Part shown: positions 1-8,662 of the stretch, one piece after another | Position numbering within the stretch: the stretch's first letter is position 1 | Layout: each line of letters begins with the position of its first letter | DNA from: an uncultured bacterium | GTDB taxonomy: Bacteria; Cyanobacteriota; Vampirovibrionia; Gastranaerophilales; Gastranaerophilaceae | Length of the DNA: 47,971 nt | NCBI GenBank assembly: GCA_900554095.1 | Contig: USGC01000001.1 | Coordinates: 1 to 47,971, forward strand | Direction of reading: 5' to 3' | Translations under genes and position numbers: made by a program | Notes under the pieces: generated by a model | The model's database searches: none | Told to the model about the DNA's origin: nothing | Seen by the model: only the letters and a program-made list of their open reading frames with translations

Positions 1-109
1 CCCCCCCCCATGAGGGTTAAAAGGCAGACATAGTAAGCATTTCAGTCCATTCTGTTTATACAATACATCCATCGCTAATCATCTCTAACAACGATACATC
101 TTTAAATAT

Positions 110-138
110 ATTATACCATAAGTATATAACAGTTGCAA
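110..138 (-). promoter_or_regulatory. Sigma70-type promoter firing off the left edge
   Basis: Read on the minus strand there is TTGCAA (138-133), a 17-nt spacer and a perfect TATAAT (115-110). Transcription would start near 103 and leave the window. An open frame starts with ATG at 72 and stays open to the edge, but it is too short to assign. Confidence 0.5.
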
Positions 139-152
139 CTGAGATATATAAT

Positions 153-1619
153 TTAAATTTTGCCTATAAATTTAATATTGTAATCGCTGACAAGCTCTTC
201 ATGAGCAAGAACTGTTAAATCCTGCACAAATTCAGACAAAATTACAAAAACCATATGTCTTATATCCATTGGAACAGCTATAACAGGAGAGGTTATCTTT
301 TTCGCTTTAGCAATCTTCATCAATCTTGATGCAATATCCTGAACCTCGCATGAATCAATTCTTATAATAGCCTCTTCTTCATCTTCTTTAAAGAACGAAT
401 AAACTCTATCCAAAATCTCATCAGAAAATTCAATAACCTTTAATTCCCCGTCCTTAGCAAGATCTTTTACGATATGACGAGAAAGAGCCAGTCTTACTTT
501 GTCCAGCAAATCTTCTTTTGTAGGTTCATTTGCATAATCATTAATTTTCTCAAAAATATAAACAATATTTTTTACTGAAACTTTTTCTCTTACAAGACAG
601 GTCAGTAAATACTTTAAATCAGAAGCTGTTATAAAATCTGGAATAATATTATCAACAAGGAAAGAATTAGATTCAATAACCTTTTCCACATACTTGTTAA
701 CATCATTGTAATCCATAATATCAGATACTTCTTTTACAGCAATATATTCGATTACACGGCCGATATACTCAGCTGCAGTATCCCCCTTAATCCAGAAGTC
801 TTTTACCTTTTCTTTCTGGATCCAGATTAACTTCTTACCGGTAATACCATCTGTAACGATAATATCATCCTCGCCTGATTTGTAACCCTTCAACTCATCT
901 TTATAAAATGCTACATATCCCGGAAAAACTACAGAACGAAAAACTTCAATATCATGAATTTTTACACTAAATTCATTTTGCATAAGCTCATCGCTGTTGT
1001 GGAAATGGATATGCGGAATTACATAACCTAATCTCTCAGCCAAATCCTGTCTTATACGTACAGTTTCCGCCAGCAGATTATCATTAGCTTCCATAGAAAT
1101 TACTTCAAGAATTTCTTCTGATAAATTTACAACAAACTTTTCTTCTTTTATAGCAGAATACATCGCATCAGGCGAAATTTCATTCACCAGAGCCTGCTTC
1201 AACCCGTCTAACTGCCTTAATTCATCAGACATTTGATTATTTAGCTGTTTTTTCTTCTCCGGAGAAAGATTTTCACTCTCTAGCTGGGATTTAATTTTTT
1301 TAATTCTTTCTTTCTGGTTTGAAATTTTTAATTGAATTTCTTTGCAGGATGCATAAGGACTTGATGGAGCTGCAAGCATTTTTTCCATTCTATATTTGAA
1401 GCTTGTTATATTAACAATGTCATCCAAATCGGTAGAATCTTCGTCCTGTTTTTCTCTCATAAATATACAGTTAAAGTCAAAAGAAGAATCTGTTTCAACC
1501 TCATGCATTGTATACAAATCCCAGCCCGCTTCAGACATTTCATTCAGAAGATTTTCCAGAGCCTGTTTGTCATCTGTCGGTACTGATTTTATAATATACT
1601 GCATTTTTTTATTAAACAT
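153..1619 (-). CDS. Soluble FHIPEP (FlhA/EscV C-terminal-like) protein with DUF4177-like N-terminus
   Basis: The C-terminal 300 residues follow the pattern of the cytoplasmic export-gate domain of FlhA/EscV (FHIPEP family). Visible are a RQDLAERLGYVIPHIHFHNS segment, a later stretch resembling the LLxxLVREKVSVKNI region, and VRLALSRHIVKDL. The whole membrane half of FlhA is absent. The protein begins instead with a small domain resembling DUF4177 (residues about 5-55, with NEMSEAGWDLYTMHE), followed by a Lys/Glu-rich coiled coil (about 95-145). In FlhA the C-domain docks substrates and chaperones of type III secretion; without a membrane anchor or other secretion genes nearby, the role here is unknown. 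I chose ATG 1619 because GAGGA lies 5 nt upstream, whereas the ATG at 1631 has AAAGG directly against it. It overlaps the preceding phosphorylase stop by 8 bp, so the two are probably translationally coupled. Confidence 0.75.
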   Translation of the reverse strand: MFNKKMQYIIKSVPTDDKQALENLLNEMSEAGWDLYTMHEVETDSSFDFNCIFMREKQDEDSTDLDDIVNITSFKYRMEKMLAAPSSPYASCKEIQLKISNQKERIKKIKSQLESENLSPEKKKQLNNQMSDELRQLDGLKQALVNEISPDAMYSAIKEEKFVVNLSEEILEVISMEANDNLLAETVRIRQDLAERLGYVIPHIHFHNSDELMQNEFSVKIHDIEVFRSVVFPGYVAFYKDELKGYKSGEDDIIVTDGITGKKLIWIQKEKVKDFWIKGDTAAEYIGRVIEYIAVKEVSDIMDYNDVNKYVEKVIESNSFLVDNIIPDFITASDLKYLLTCLVREKVSVKNIVYIFEKINDYANEPTKEDLLDKVRLALSRHIVKDLAKDGELKVIEFSDEILDRVYSFFKEDEEEAIIRIDSCEVQDIASRLMKIAKAKKITSPVIAVPMDIRHMVFVILSEFVQDLTVLAHEELVSDYNIKFIGKI

Positions 1620-2943
1620 TATCGTCCTCATCCTTTGTACTGATAATTTTATAAATCAAATTGTTATGTGATGGTCTGGTTTCATTTATAGAAAAAGCTT
1701 CATCGCAATATCTCTGAGCAATCTTTGTTGCGTCTTCATTATTAGAATATATAGTATAAAGAATTTCTCCTTTTTTTACATATTCGCCGCTCTTTTTATT
1801 AAGAAAAATCCCCACACTTAAATCAATCGGCTTTGAGCTGTTTTCTCTGGCTGCCCCGAGAGCCTTAACGGCACATGAAACATTATGAGCATTAATATTC
1901 TGAATATAACCGTTCTTTTTAGATTCACATTCCACCTTATAGCAAGGAAGTGTAAACTTGTCATAATTATCTATAACTTCCGCAGCTCCTCCCTGAGCAA
2001 TAATAAGTTCTCTAAATTTCTCAAGCGCCTTACCTGAATGCACGAGATTCTTCAAGTAAGCAGAAGCTTCTGAAATATTGTCATACAAATCAAGCTGCAA
2101 CAGAGTCATAGCCGCAATTGAATATGTGACTTCTGCAAGATCCCCGTTATCCAAATTTCCCTTCAAAAATTCTATAGCTTCAACTACTTCAAGCGAATTT
2201 CCGACAGCGCGTCCGAGAGGTTCTTCCATAGAAGTAACCACTGCAGTTATAGACTTATCCAAAATCTTTCCGACCTTCACAATCAATCTGGAAAGAGCAA
2301 CTGCATCTTCCGGAGTTTTCATAAAAGCACCGGAACCATACTTAACATCGATTATAATATTAGAAGCACCGGAGGCTATCTTCTTTGAAATTATAGAAGA
2401 TGCAAGTAATTCGTCTGATTCAACAGCAGCAATTTCATTTCTTAAGATATACATCTTTTTATCTGCAGGAGCCAAATCATCAGCCTGTGACGAGATAACT
2501 GCATTTATATTATTTACCTGATTTACAATAGCCTGCGTTGACATATTTGTATTGAGATTAGGAATAGCCTCTAATTTATCAACAGTACCAGCTGATAATC
2601 CAAGCCCTCTATCAGCTAACTTTGCAACAGGAATGCCCGCAGCAGCAAGAAGAGGAATTAAGGTTATTGTAACCTTATCCCCAACTCCGCCTGTAGAATG
2701 CTTATCAACAATTTTGCCGTTTAATTCGCCAAAATTTATAATTTTACCTGATTTGCCAAGCGCCTCAGTTAGATAAGCAGTTTCATCTACACTCAGCCCC
2801 TTAAAGCATACTGCCGTTAACCATGCTGCAACCTGAGCATCAGAAACACAGCCTGACATATAAGAACTCACTATAAAACCTATCTCGTCCTTAGTATGAG
2901 CCTTGCCGTGTTTCTTTTTTTCTATCAGGTCGATAAAATTCAT
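1612..2943 (-). CDS. deoA: Pyrimidine-nucleoside (thymidine) phosphorylase
   Basis: Catalyses phosphorolysis of thymidine/uridine to the free base and (deoxy)ribose-1-phosphate in the cytoplasm. The family signature is clear: KHSTGGVGDK (phosphate-binding glycine loop), RGLGLSAGTVDKLEAIPN, and MYILRNEIAAVESDELLASS. The full length of 443 residues fits DeoA/Pdp. The usual SGRGLGHTGGT motif reads ADRGLGLSAGT, so the sugar-pocket loop differs from the textbook enzyme. The start overlaps the ompH-like stop by one base (TAATG). It is the third gene of a bamA-ompH-deoA-FHIPEP operon, an odd partner for outer-membrane genes. A uridine phosphorylase lies at 7.4 kb, suggesting active nucleoside salvage. 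Whether it prefers thymidine or is a broad Pdp cannot be told from sequence. Confidence 0.93.
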   Translation of the reverse strand: MNFIDLIEKKKHGKAHTKDEIGFIVSSYMSGCVSDAQVAAWLTAVCFKGLSVDETAYLTEALGKSGKIINFGELNGKIVDKHSTGGVGDKVTITLIPLLAAAGIPVAKLADRGLGLSAGTVDKLEAIPNLNTNMSTQAIVNQVNNINAVISSQADDLAPADKKMYILRNEIAAVESDELLASSIISKKIASGASNIIIDVKYGSGAFMKTPEDAVALSRLIVKVGKILDKSITAVVTSMEEPLGRAVGNSLEVVEAIEFLKGNLDNGDLAEVTYSIAAMTLLQLDLYDNISEASAYLKNLVHSGKALEKFRELIIAQGGAAEVIDNYDKFTLPCYKVECESKKNGYIQNINAHNVSCAVKALGAARENSSKPIDLSVGIFLNKKSGEYVKKGEILYTIYSNNEDATKIAQRYCDEAFSINETRPSHNNLIYKIISTKDEDDNV

Positions 2944-3395
2944 TATTTCTTAACGCCGCCTTTTAATTTAGCAATAACACTGTCTGTAATATCAACACCG
3001 CCTACAAATACGCCGCGAATATCCATTACTGCATCTAGTTTTTGTTCTACCATAACAGCTTTTGCTGCCTCTTTAATTTTTGTGAACACTTCTTGTTCTC
3101 TTTTATTCTTCAATGTCACATAGGCAGTTTCTTTTGCTTTAAATTCCTGTGCAACTTTTTCTTCAAAGGTTTGTTTTTTCAAAGGGGTGTCTAAAGATTT
3201 ATACTCTTTTTCTTTATCAACAAGGAACTGCTGCATTTCTAAACCTTTAGCATCAACTTCCTTTGTTACCTGTTTTGCATAATCGTAATTATCAATTACT
3301 TTGCCATAATCAATATATCCGACACCGCCAGCATTTGCAATTCCTGTAAATGCAGCCATTAATAATACAACAATGCCTAATTTAAACTTTTTCAT
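2943..3395 (-). CDS. OmpH/Skp-family periplasmic chaperone
   Basis: A 150-residue protein with a signal peptide (MKKFKLGIVVLLMAAFTGIANA) followed by VGYIDYGKVIDNYDYAKQ, the conserved start of OmpH/Skp proteins. A long charged helical arm (about residues 40-105) and a short C-terminal strand region (AVMDIRGVFVGGVDITDSVI) complete the jellyfish-like Skp fold. Skp holds unfolded outer-membrane proteins in the periplasm for delivery to BamA. It lies 33 bp downstream of bamA, the usual pairing in diderm bacteria, with an AGGAGG ribosome-binding site just before the ATG. Confidence 0.88.
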   Translation of the reverse strand: MKKFKLGIVVLLMAAFTGIANAGGVGYIDYGKVIDNYDYAKQVTKEVDAKGLEMQQFLVDKEKEYKSLDTPLKKQTFEEKVAQEFKAKETAYVTLKNKREQEVFTKIKEAAKAVMVEQKLDAVMDIRGVFVGGVDITDSVIAKLKGGVKK

Positions 3396-3428
3396 ATAAC
3401 CCTCCTATATGTTATTATTATACACTAC

Positions 3429-5333
3429 TTAGTACATCATGTCACCTACACCAAACGTGAAGTATCCGTTAGGTGAACCGTTCGGCCCCGGATTTGTAAG
3501 CGGGAAACCGTAATCAACAGATAAAGGTCCGACACCCGGCATATTTATCTTTAAACCGATACCAGCTGTAATAGCCTGAATTGGACGGTCGTACAATACA
3601 CTTGCAATTGTTGGATCAAAGACTTTACCTGCATCAACCCAGAAAGTTAACCTCAAATTCTGCAAGAAGTTTACTTTTAATCTATCCACAAATGGTATCG
3701 GTGTTGCAAGTTCAACAGAACCCATTATAAAAGATGTACCGGTACCAACACCGTTAACCTTATAACCCCTGATAGTATAAGGACCGCCTAAACGATAAGC
3801 CATAATTTCAGGCATATCTGAACCATGAAGTTTTATACCGCCTCTTCCGGTAAATGTCAAAGAAGATTTTTTAGCAATAGGGATAAATTTCTTTGCCATA
3901 CCTGTTAAACGGCCGTTTGTTTTGCCAAATCCATCAAGACCGAATGCTTCTTCAAATCTAACTGACGCTAAAGCACCGTGGCGCGGGTTAACAGCAGAAT
4001 CTCTGGAATCATATGCCAAACCTGGTGCAAGACGCAGGAATAAACCGCCTTCCAACTGTTTTGCACGATCTGCAATATCAAGCCCGTGAGCCTTATACAA
4101 GTTTGCGATATTATTAGCATCACCTTCACTCAGGTGAATATATTCAACACCTGTTGTTAATGTAGTTGAAAGGTTTTTGTTATATTTTAACTTATGTGCG
4201 ACAGTACCTTCTATACCAATTCTTCTTTCCAGAGCGAGCGGAATCTGGTAGCTGCCTAAATCTCTATAATAAATTTTGCTCATCAATGAATTATCCGCAT
4301 TCAAGAAATGAGGTTCAAAAAAGCTCAATTCTGCCTGATAATTCATATGACTCATAATGGAAGAGTCGCTCATCAAAATACCCGAACCTACCAAACCGGT
4401 AAGAGAAACTCTCTGATTTAATCCTCTGAAGTTATTATCAGAAATACCGACAGAACCAAAAGCACCTGTTGCCGAATCCAAACCTCCGCCTACTGATACT
4501 GAAGCTGTGCGCTGTTCTTTTAATTCAATTGTTACATCAAATCTGTCCGGATTGTCTTCTGAAACTTCTATAGTCCGGTTTACATCCTTAAAAGCCTGTG
4601 TGGAGTATAATCTAACTAAATCCTGCTTTACCTGATTTTCATTATAAACAGTTCCCGGTTCTGTCATTATGTTACGTTCAATAACATATTCCTTTGTTTT
4701 TTCATTACCGGTAATCATAATTTTATTAATCTTACCTTCTGTAATACTTAAATTTAGAGTTCCGTCAGGATCGTCGTAAATAGAATCAATTTTTGATAAA
4801 ATATATCCCTTTGAATAATAACATTCATTAATCTTTTCCATAGCCTGATTGATTGCAGTAATATTTTGCGGCTTTCCTTTTAGAGGAAGAAGATATTGCA
4901 TGATTTCATCTGAAGAAACAACGGTATTTCCTTCTATAGTGAAATCTGTTACAGGGATATTTTCCTCAACAATAATTTTTAATGAAATAGTACCATTAGA
5001 ATTTTTAACAGGTATTGCCTTCATTTTTTCCGTGAAATAACCGAGGCGGTAAATAGTTTTCAAATCCTGCTGCATTACGTCTTTGTCATATAAATCACCT
5101 TTTTTCAGCGACATTTTAGACATTATATATTCAGGTTTTATAATATTAGAGCCAAGAATTTCTATGTCGTTAATATATGCTGTGCTGCTGTCATAAGAAG
5201 ACTCTTCCATCTGTTCAAGCTGTTCAGCAGCTTCGGTTTCATCCGCAAAACAAGCCGCGCCTGAAGCTGACAATACTCCGACAACTAATGCAAATACTAT
5301 TAAATTTTTATATAAACCTGATAGATTAGCCAA
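3429..5333 (-). CDS. bamA: BamA/Omp85 outer-membrane protein assembly factor
   Basis: 634 residues: a signal peptide (about 1-30), three POTRA-like repeats (about 52-122, 126-200, 201-276), then a 16-strand-type barrel to the C-terminus. GGPYTIRGYKVNG carries the RGY motif of the conserved loop 6 of Omp85 proteins. Three POTRAs match cyanobacterial Omp85 rather than the five of proteobacterial BamA, which supports the proposed lineage. It inserts beta-barrel proteins into the outer membrane. The start codon is TTG at 5333, supported by GGAG 7 nt upstream; no ATG gives a better signal peptide. First gene of a four-gene minus-strand operon, with divergent transcription from the permease at 5.5 kb. 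Confidence 0.93.
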   Translation of the reverse strand: MANLSGLYKNLIVFALVVGVLSASGAACFADETEAAEQLEQMEESSYDSSTAYINDIEILGSNIIKPEYIMSKMSLKKGDLYDKDVMQQDLKTIYRLGYFTEKMKAIPVKNSNGTISLKIIVEENIPVTDFTIEGNTVVSSDEIMQYLLPLKGKPQNITAINQAMEKINECYYSKGYILSKIDSIYDDPDGTLNLSITEGKINKIMITGNEKTKEYVIERNIMTEPGTVYNENQVKQDLVRLYSTQAFKDVNRTIEVSEDNPDRFDVTIELKEQRTASVSVGGGLDSATGAFGSVGISDNNFRGLNQRVSLTGLVGSGILMSDSSIMSHMNYQAELSFFEPHFLNADNSLMSKIYYRDLGSYQIPLALERRIGIEGTVAHKLKYNKNLSTTLTTGVEYIHLSEGDANNIANLYKAHGLDIADRAKQLEGGLFLRLAPGLAYDSRDSAVNPRHGALASVRFEEAFGLDGFGKTNGRLTGMAKKFIPIAKKSSLTFTGRGGIKLHGSDMPEIMAYRLGGPYTIRGYKVNGVGTGTSFIMGSVELATPIPFVDRLKVNFLQNLRLTFWVDAGKVFDPTIASVLYDRPIQAITAGIGLKINMPGVGPLSVDYGFPLTNPGPNGSPNGYFTFGVGDMMY

Positions 5334-5481
5334 CTATCCACTCCACAGCATTATGACAACATTCTATCACAAATATTCAAATTTAAAAATAGCAGACATA
5401 AAAAATAAATATTTTTACAATATTTTACAACTAAAAGGTTTATATTTAAATATATTTATAATATGATGGTTTCATTAGGTG

Positions 5482-5506
5482 AAAATCTTTTATTCATAAA
5501 GATTTT
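5482..5506 (+). promoter_or_regulatory. Inverted repeat in the leader of the permease gene
   Basis: A perfect 9-bp inverted repeat, AAAATCTTT and AAAGATTTT, with loop TATTCAT, lies about 35 nt before the permease ATG. A TATAAT-like -10 (5457-5462) sits just upstream, so the repeat would be in the 5' leader RNA or act as an operator. No T-run follows, so it is not a simple terminator. Confidence 0.4.
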
Positions 5507-5541
5507 TGAACCACCGGGTTAATTACAAAAAAGGAGGAAAA

Positions 5542-6867
5542 ATGGAAGGTTTAATGAGCTTGATACACAATCACGCGATTCCTGTATCAGCCACTATTCT
5601 TCTTGTAGCATACATTTTTATTGCTACAGAAAAAATACCAAAAGTTACTGTTGCACTTTTAGGAGCAGCTTTGACTTTAATCTTAGGACTGCTGGGTCAA
5701 GATAAACTCGTTAACGGAGTTTTTGACCACGGTTATTTTATCAATTTTGTTGATTTTAATGTTATATTCCTTCTTGTTTCAATGATGATTATTGTATCGA
5801 TTGCAACAAGAAGCGGAATGTTCAACTGGATTGCTAATGAAATGCTAAAAATGACAAAAGGAAATCCTAAATACATATTGATTTCTCTTGCATTTTTTAC
5901 AGCTATAGTATCAGCTTTTCTGGACAACGTCACAACCGTAATCTTAATCATGCCGGTTACTTTCGTAATTGCAAAAGAATTAGATATCAATCCAATTCCG
6001 TTTTTAATTACAGAAATATTAGCATCCAATATCGGAGGAACTGCTACTCTTATTGGAGATCCGCCGAACATTATTATCGGAAGCGCTGCCGGATTATCTT
6101 TTATGGACTTTATAAAAGAACTTACCGGAATTGTCGCAGCTATTCTGATTGTTAATGTTGGAATATTAACATTTATTTTCAGAAAACAGCTTGTGGCTGC
6201 TAAAGAAAAAATGGAAAAAGTTGCACAGCTTGATAATTCACATACAATTACAGATAAAGCCTTAATGATTCGTTCAGGAATCGTTCTCTTGCTAGTAATT
6301 ATTGGTTTTATGCTCCACGATATTACACATATTCAAACCTGTGTTACAGCAATGGCTGGTGCAGCATTTTTACTATTATTTGAAAAACCTCAGAAAATTT
6401 TTAATGAAGTTGAATGGAACACTATTTTCTTCTTCATTGGTTTATTCATTATTATCGGCGGTTTGGAGCATGCAGGCGGAATTAAACTTATGTCCGAATG
6501 GCTTCTAAACGTAACAAACGGGTCTCAAAAAGCTACGGCTATGATTATCTTGTGGGCATCCGGAATATTATCAGGTATTATTGACAATATTCCTTATACC
6601 GCAACAATGTCACCATTGCTCGTTGAGGTTCAAAAAGTTATGGGCGCAGATTATACATTCCCGCTCTGGTGGTGTTTATCACTTGGAGCGTGTCTTGGCG
6701 GAAATATGACAATAATAGGCGCTGCGGCAAATGTTATTGTATCAGAAACAGCGGCTTCAACCGGACATCCTATCAGGTTTATGTATTTCTTAAAATACGG
6801 GGTTTTGGTTACGATAATTTCACTCGTAATGAGCACAGTTTACATATGGTTTAGGTTTTTAACATAG
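5542..6867 (+). CDS. ArsB/NhaD-type (SLC13-like) ion permease
   Basis: A 441-residue multipass membrane protein with about 11-12 hydrophobic segments. The ion transporter superfamily signature is present twice in antiparallel-repeat fashion: AFLDNVTTVILIMPVT with ASNIGGTATLIGDPPNIIIG, and GIIDNIPYTATMSPLL with GACLGGNMTIIGAAANVIVS. These DNxTT/GGTATLIGDPPN motifs belong to ArsB/NhaD/P-protein permeases, which exchange anions such as arsenite or Na+ for protons. No arsenic genes are nearby, so a sodium/proton or organic-anion role is as likely. ATG 5542 is chosen because AAGGAGG stands just upstream; an in-frame TTG at 5506 lies inside the leader hairpin. A strong terminator follows. Confidence 0.88.
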   Translation: MEGLMSLIHNHAIPVSATILLVAYIFIATEKIPKVTVALLGAALTLILGLLGQDKLVNGVFDHGYFINFVDFNVIFLLVSMMIIVSIATRSGMFNWIANEMLKMTKGNPKYILISLAFFTAIVSAFLDNVTTVILIMPVTFVIAKELDINPIPFLITEILASNIGGTATLIGDPPNIIIGSAAGLSFMDFIKELTGIVAAILIVNVGILTFIFRKQLVAAKEKMEKVAQLDNSHTITDKALMIRSGIVLLLVIIGFMLHDITHIQTCVTAMAGAAFLLLFEKPQKIFNEVEWNTIFFFIGLFIIIGGLEHAGGIKLMSEWLLNVTNGSQKATAMIILWASGILSGIIDNIPYTATMSPLLVEVQKVMGADYTFPLWWCLSLGACLGGNMTIIGAAANVIVSETAASTGHPIRFMYFLKYGVLVTIISLVMSTVYIWFRFLT

Positions 6868-6877
6868 ATTAGAATTC

Positions 6878-6910
6878 AGGAGGACATTTTAAAACGTCCT
6901 CCTATTTTTT
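6878..6910 (+). terminator. Rho-independent terminator after the permease
   Basis: A perfect 8-bp stem, AGGAGGAC and GTCCTCCT, followed by ATTTTTT, 10 bp after the permease stop. Confidence 0.85.
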
Positions 6911-6931
6911 ATGCAAAACTGGCGTAAATAA

Positions 6932-7297
6932 AGGACTTATTCACAAATCAATGAAGCACTAAATAGGGTATTGTAGGAATGGCACAGTCAATATTATAAA
7001 ATAATATTAAAAGATGGACTGACCATGTGGATGAGAGATAATTATAATCCGGAATATACCAAGCCTGAATGCAGCGCTACAGATTCCGGTGTAAAAAATG
7101 TCTGCGGGATAATATGGCTTGATGTAAATGGCAAAAAAGCTGCTAATACTTTCAGTAAGGATGTATTCGCATTTTTTGTTCTAAAGGATGAAATCTTAGC
7201 ACACCAGCTGGATAACTGTAATTTAAATTCTGCCGGATGGGGATGTTCCAGCTACATCATTCGGAATGGAAATATGAAATATCTTCATAAGAAATAA
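6932..7297 (+). pseudogene. Remnant of a type IV pilin-like (pseudopilin) gene
   Basis: The frame from ATG 7025 encodes 90 residues that look like the C-terminal globular end of a pilin-like protein: GIIWLDVNGKKAANTFSKDVFAF and a Cys-bounded tail ending GWGCSSYIIRNGNMKYLHKK. The same frame continues upstream without an ATG (HSQYYKIILKDGL directly before M), is cut by TAG at 6974-6976, and is open again back to 6932 (TYSQINEALNRVL). The prepilin peptidase site and the hydrophobic N-terminal helix are missing. This is most simply a decayed pilin; a shortened secreted protein is unlikely because there is no signal peptide. A strong promoter for the next gene begins in the last bases of the remnant. 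Confidence 0.65.
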
Positions 7298-7299
7298 AT

Positions 7300-7328
7300 T
7301 TGACAGTTCTTTCTATTGTTGATAAAAT
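7300..7328 (+). promoter_or_regulatory. Consensus sigma70-type promoter for udp
   Basis: TTGACA (7300-7305), 17-nt spacer, TAAAAT (7323-7328), followed by AAAGGAG before the ATG at 7352. Near-ideal spacing and boxes. Confidence 0.85.
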
Positions 7329-7351
7329 ATTTTTTTCTAAAGGAGATTTAT

Positions 7352-8107
7352 ATGAAATATTCAACAGACGGAACTCAATACCATATTGGATTAAAAGAAG
7401 GAGATATTGGAGAATACGTAATTCTACCCGGAGATCCTAAAAGGTGTAAAAAAATTGCATCGTATTTTGATGATGCAAAGCTTGTAGCAGATAGAAGAGA
7501 ATTTACTACGTACACAGGTTTTCTCAACGGAGTTAAAGTCAGCGTAACCTCTACAGGCATAGGCGGCCCGTCTGCAGCCATTGCATTAGAAGAGCTTGTT
7601 AAAGTCGGCGGACGTAATTTTATCAGAGTAGGTACATGCGGCGGTATGGATTTAGGTGTTAAAAGCGGCGATTTAGTTATTGCAACTGGTGCAATCAGAA
7701 TGGAAGGTACTTCAAAAGAATACGCACCTATAGAATTTCCTGCGGTTGCAAATTATGAAATCGTAACAGCTTTAATTAACGCAGCTAAGAAGCTTAAGCA
7801 AACATATCATGTTGGTGTTGTTGAATGCAAAGACTCTTTTTACGGACAGCATAGCCCTGATATTATGCCGGTAAATTATGAACTTATTAATAAGTGGAAC
7901 GCCTGGTTAAAACTTGGTACACTGGCATCTGAAATGGAATCAGCGGCTCTGTTCACTGTTGCTAGCTATTTAAGAGTTAAAGTCGGTTCTATATTTCTTG
8001 TTGTAGCAAATCAGGAAAGAGAAAAACAAGGGTTAGAGAATCCGGTTGTTCACGATACAGATTCTGCAATTAAAACAGCAGTAGAAGCTATAAAATTATT
8101 GTTGTAA
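7352..8107 (+). CDS. udp: Uridine phosphorylase (nucleoside phosphorylase family I)
   Basis: 251 residues of the PNP/UDP family. Visible motifs are YVILPGDPKRCKKIA (phosphate-binding), GIGGPSAAIALEEL, FIRVGTCGGM, and the nucleoside-binding LASEMESAALFTVA with the conserved MES. The KDSFYGQHSPD stretch is typical of uridine phosphorylases, which split uridine to uracil and ribose-1-phosphate. ATG 7352 follows AAAGGAG with good spacing; an upstream in-frame start at 7316 lacks a ribosome-binding site and overlaps the promoter. First of a udp-nadD-yqeK run, so nucleoside salvage and NAD synthesis appear co-transcribed. Confidence 0.9.
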   Translation: MKYSTDGTQYHIGLKEGDIGEYVILPGDPKRCKKIASYFDDAKLVADRREFTTYTGFLNGVKVSVTSTGIGGPSAAIALEELVKVGGRNFIRVGTCGGMDLGVKSGDLVIATGAIRMEGTSKEYAPIEFPAVANYEIVTALINAAKKLKQTYHVGVVECKDSFYGQHSPDIMPVNYELINKWNAWLKLGTLASEMESAALFTVASYLRVKVGSIFLVVANQEREKQGLENPVVHDTDSAIKTAVEAIKLLL

Positions 8108-8116
8108 AATTATCAT

Positions 8117-8662
8117 ATGACTATTTGTATATTTCCGGGAACATTCAATCCTATTCATGAAGCCCATCTTAGAATGGCTGAGTTTGCAGTGAATTATTAT
8201 AAATTCGAAAAAATAATTTTTATTCCGGCTTACGTACCGCCACATAAAGAAATAAATTCAAATTTAGCCAGACATCGTTTTAATATGGTTAAACTTGCTA
8301 TAGAAAAGAACCCGAAATTTTCAATTTCTGATATTGAATATAGAAGTGATAAAAAATCTTACTCGTTAATCACGGTAAAAGAAATTATCAAGCAATACAA
8401 CATAAAAGGAAAGCTAAATTTTTTGATTGGAACCGATGCGTTCGACAAAATTGAAAGCTGGTATAAAGCAGATGAGCTTAAAGATTTAGTACACTTTATC
8501 GTCTTTCCGCGCGGAGTAGAAATATCTGAAAAAGATGGTTTTGATTATGAAATAGCACCGCTTAATTTTCTAGACATATCTTCTACAAATATCAGAAAAG
8601 ACCATAATAGTAATATTGAACAAGTAAAGGATTATATAGAAAAAAATGACCTATACATATGA
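8117..8662 (+). CDS. nadD: Nicotinate-nucleotide adenylyltransferase
   Basis: 181 residues. It transfers AMP from ATP to nicotinate mononucleotide in NAD biosynthesis. The nucleotidyltransferase signature reads GTFNPIHEAHLRMAE (HxGH-type; the usual glycine of GHL is Ala here), followed by FIPAYVPPHK, LIGTDAFDKIESWYK, and the C-terminal ISSTNIR that contacts ATP. No good ribosome-binding site is visible 10 bp after udp, so translation may depend on reading on from udp. It overlaps yqeK by 17 bp, a common nadD-yqeK pairing. Confidence 0.93.
   Translation: MTICIFPGTFNPIHEAHLRMAEFAVNYYKFEKIIFIPAYVPPHKEINSNLARHRFNMVKLAIEKNPKFSISDIEYRSDKKSYSLITVKEIIKQYNIKGKLNFLIGTDAFDKIESWYKADELKDLVHFIVFPRGVEISEKDGFDYEIAPLNFLDISSTNIRKDHNSNIEQVKDYIEKNDLYI

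Noticed and set aside
1..9. C homopolymers at both window ends (1-9 and 47965-47971)
   Set aside because: More likely contig-end or sequencing effects than a biological repeat; no shared flanking sequence.
5542..6867. Arsenite efflux pump ArsB
   Set aside because: Motifs fit the wider ArsB/NhaD superfamily; no arsR, arsA or arsC nearby, so a specific arsenic role is not supported.
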